This document shows positions 63,171-64,000 of a stretch of 64,000 nt of DNA, piece by piece; the stretch's first letter is position 1; the number at the start of each line of letters is the position of its first letter. The notes beneath the pieces were generated by a model, which was given only the letters and a program-made list of their open reading frames with translations, did no database searches and was not told the origin of the DNA. Position numbers and translations under genes: made by a program. This DNA comes from Oerskovia turbata (GTDB lineage Bacteria; Actinomycetota; Actinomycetes; Actinomycetales; Cellulomonadaceae), in NCBI RefSeq assembly GCF_000718325.1, contig NZ_JOFV01000006.1:62001-126000 (forward strand), given 5' to 3'.

Positions 63171-64000
63171 GTCTGCCCCTCACCCTGCGAGGTGAGATCG
63201 ACCTCGGTCGGCGCCGTGGCGGCGTCGAGACCGTCGAACGTCACGAGGGTCTGCCCCAGGCTCGACGCGACGACCGTCACGGGGAACGCCGTGCCGTCCA
63301 CTGACACGCACCCCGCGGTGCCGCTGAGCGCGAACAGCGCCCCCGGCGGCACGACCGAGACGTCCAACGGCGCCGCCAGGACGTACTCGAGCGTCAACGG
63401 CTCGGAACCCTCGGTGCGCTGCCAGCCGGCGAACTCCACGCTGCCGCGCACGGCCTCGAGGAACGCCGGGTCGGTGACGATCCCGCCCTCCCCGACCGGC
63501 GCGCTCACCTCGCCCAGGCGCAGCACCCGGTCCCCCGGCGTGACGCCGGTGAGCGTGTCCGACAGTCCCAGCGAGGCCAGCGTCCCGGCAGTCGTCGCGA
63601 ACGCCTCCGCCGAGGTCGCGGCCCCCACGGGAACCTCGCACGCCTTCACCGTGACCGACGGCGCAGGCAGCCACAGCACCGACGCCACCGGCAGGTCACC
63701 GGTCGGCTTGGCCACGCCCGCAGCCTTGAACAACGTGGTCACAGCGGCCTTGGTCGCGTCGCCGTAGGTGCCGTCCGTGGCGACCTTGTGCCCGAGGCGT
63801 GCGAGCTCGACCTGCAGGGCCTTCACGTCGTCGCCCTTGGCCGTGGGAGCCAGGTCCCGCCACAACGGGATCGACGTCGCGAGCGCCACGACCGGACGGT
63901 CGTCGACCGTCACGGGGCTGGACCCCGACTCGATCACGGCCCCCGGGGCGCACTGCGACCGTGTCACCTTGCCCGTGTCCGTGACCTGGAGGGTACCCTC
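63161..64000 (-). CDS. Peptidoglycan-binding domain protein of an ABC export operon, 5' end outside window
   Basis: The frame is open to the right edge (280 codons seen, the last a TGA stop at 63161). The visible part contains a peptidoglycan-binding 1-like motif, DDVKALQVELARLGHKVATDGTYGDATKAAVTTLF (about 60 residues into the visible part), followed by a beta-rich region resembling membrane-fusion or periplasmic adaptor proteins. GTG 63967 could be a start, but upstream codons (EGTLQVTDTGK) continue the beta-rich pattern, so the true start lies outside. It overlaps the ATPase gene by 10 bases. Confidence 0.8.
   Translation of the reverse strand, partial: EGTLQVTDTGKVTRSQCAPGAVIESGSSPVTVDDRPVVALATSIPLWRDLAPTAKGDDVKALQVELARLGHKVATDGTYGDATKAAVTTLFKAAGVAKPTGDLPVASVLWLPAPSVTVKACEVPVGAATSAEAFATTAGTLASLGLSDTLTGVTPGDRVLRLGEVSAPVGEGGIVTDPAFLEAVRGSVEFAGWQRTEGSEPLTLEYVLAAPLDVSVVPPGALFALSGTAGCVSVDGTAFPVTVVASSLGQTLVTFDGLDAATAPTEVDLTSQGEGQTCR

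Overview
The window is GC-rich throughout, uses many GTG starts and has dense, overlapping transcription units, which points to a high-GC actinobacterium. The cellobiose phosphorylase (46691-49147), close in length and sequence to the Cellulomonas-type enzyme, together with the fba / DUF3151 / purA / purD / purC / purSQ neighbourhood, suggests a cellulolytic member of Micrococcales (Cellulomonas, Oerskovia, Sanguibacter, Cellulosimicrobium or a relative). The genus is an inference. No prophage, intact insertion sequence, CRISPR array, rRNA or tRNA was recognised.

Layout. 1-8.4 kb: sulfur metabolism under two different S-adenosylmethionine riboswitches (a SAM-IV element before a SufS-like desulfurase and an S-box before a rhodanese-metZ operon), then a luciferase-like monooxygenase, a metallo-beta-lactamase-fold hydrolase and a DUF1345 membrane protein. 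8.5-12.2 kb: four translationally coupled genes encoding a small WXG100-like protein, a large secreted-target-like protein of unknown function and two recently duplicated lipoproteins. 12.4-22.4 kb: purine genes purQ, purS, purC, purD and purA, interrupted by a PadR regulator operon, an HNH endonuclease remnant and a surface-protein locus (SipW-type signal peptidase, disulfide-rich RCC1 propeller, sortase-anchored protein, TasA/CalY-like protein). 22.7-26.5 kb: DUF3151 and a partner-switching module (STAS - PAS/GAF/SpoIIE/ATPase - STAS). 26.6-30.8 kb: fba, an SpoU methyltransferase, DedA, a NagD-like phosphatase and a universal stress protein. 30.8-36.8 kb: a tripartite tricarboxylate transporter (tctCBA) divergent from a CitA/DcuS-type two-component system. 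36.9-41 kb: a large cell-wall HtaA (heme-binding family) protein behind a DtxR-type iron box. 41.1-45.7 kb: lemA, two paralogous membrane-anchored proteins flanking pyrE, an SDR and xth. 45.9-52.9 kb: a truncated DUF559-type gene abutting cellobiose phosphorylase and a nucleotidyltransferase-phosphoglucomutase fusion, then two DUF4190 proteins. 53-59.3 kb: TetR, a GntR/membrane-protein operon, an ABC exporter and a NarL-type two-component system. 59.3-64 kb: thiC behind a TPP riboswitch and an ABC/FtsX export operon that runs off the right edge.

Two families of intergenic inverted repeats recur. One is built on CGAGGTAGNGGCC (near 3.4, 13.6 and 59.3 kb). The other is a long perfect palindrome containing TGCGGAGTTCTTG (45.7 and 61.3 kb). 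The most unusual protein-level features are the four-gene WXG/lipoprotein operon, the seven-bladed RCC1 protein with one cysteine pair per blade beside a SipW peptidase, and the degenerate-nucleotidyltransferase/phosphoglucomutase fusion paired with cellobiose phosphorylase.
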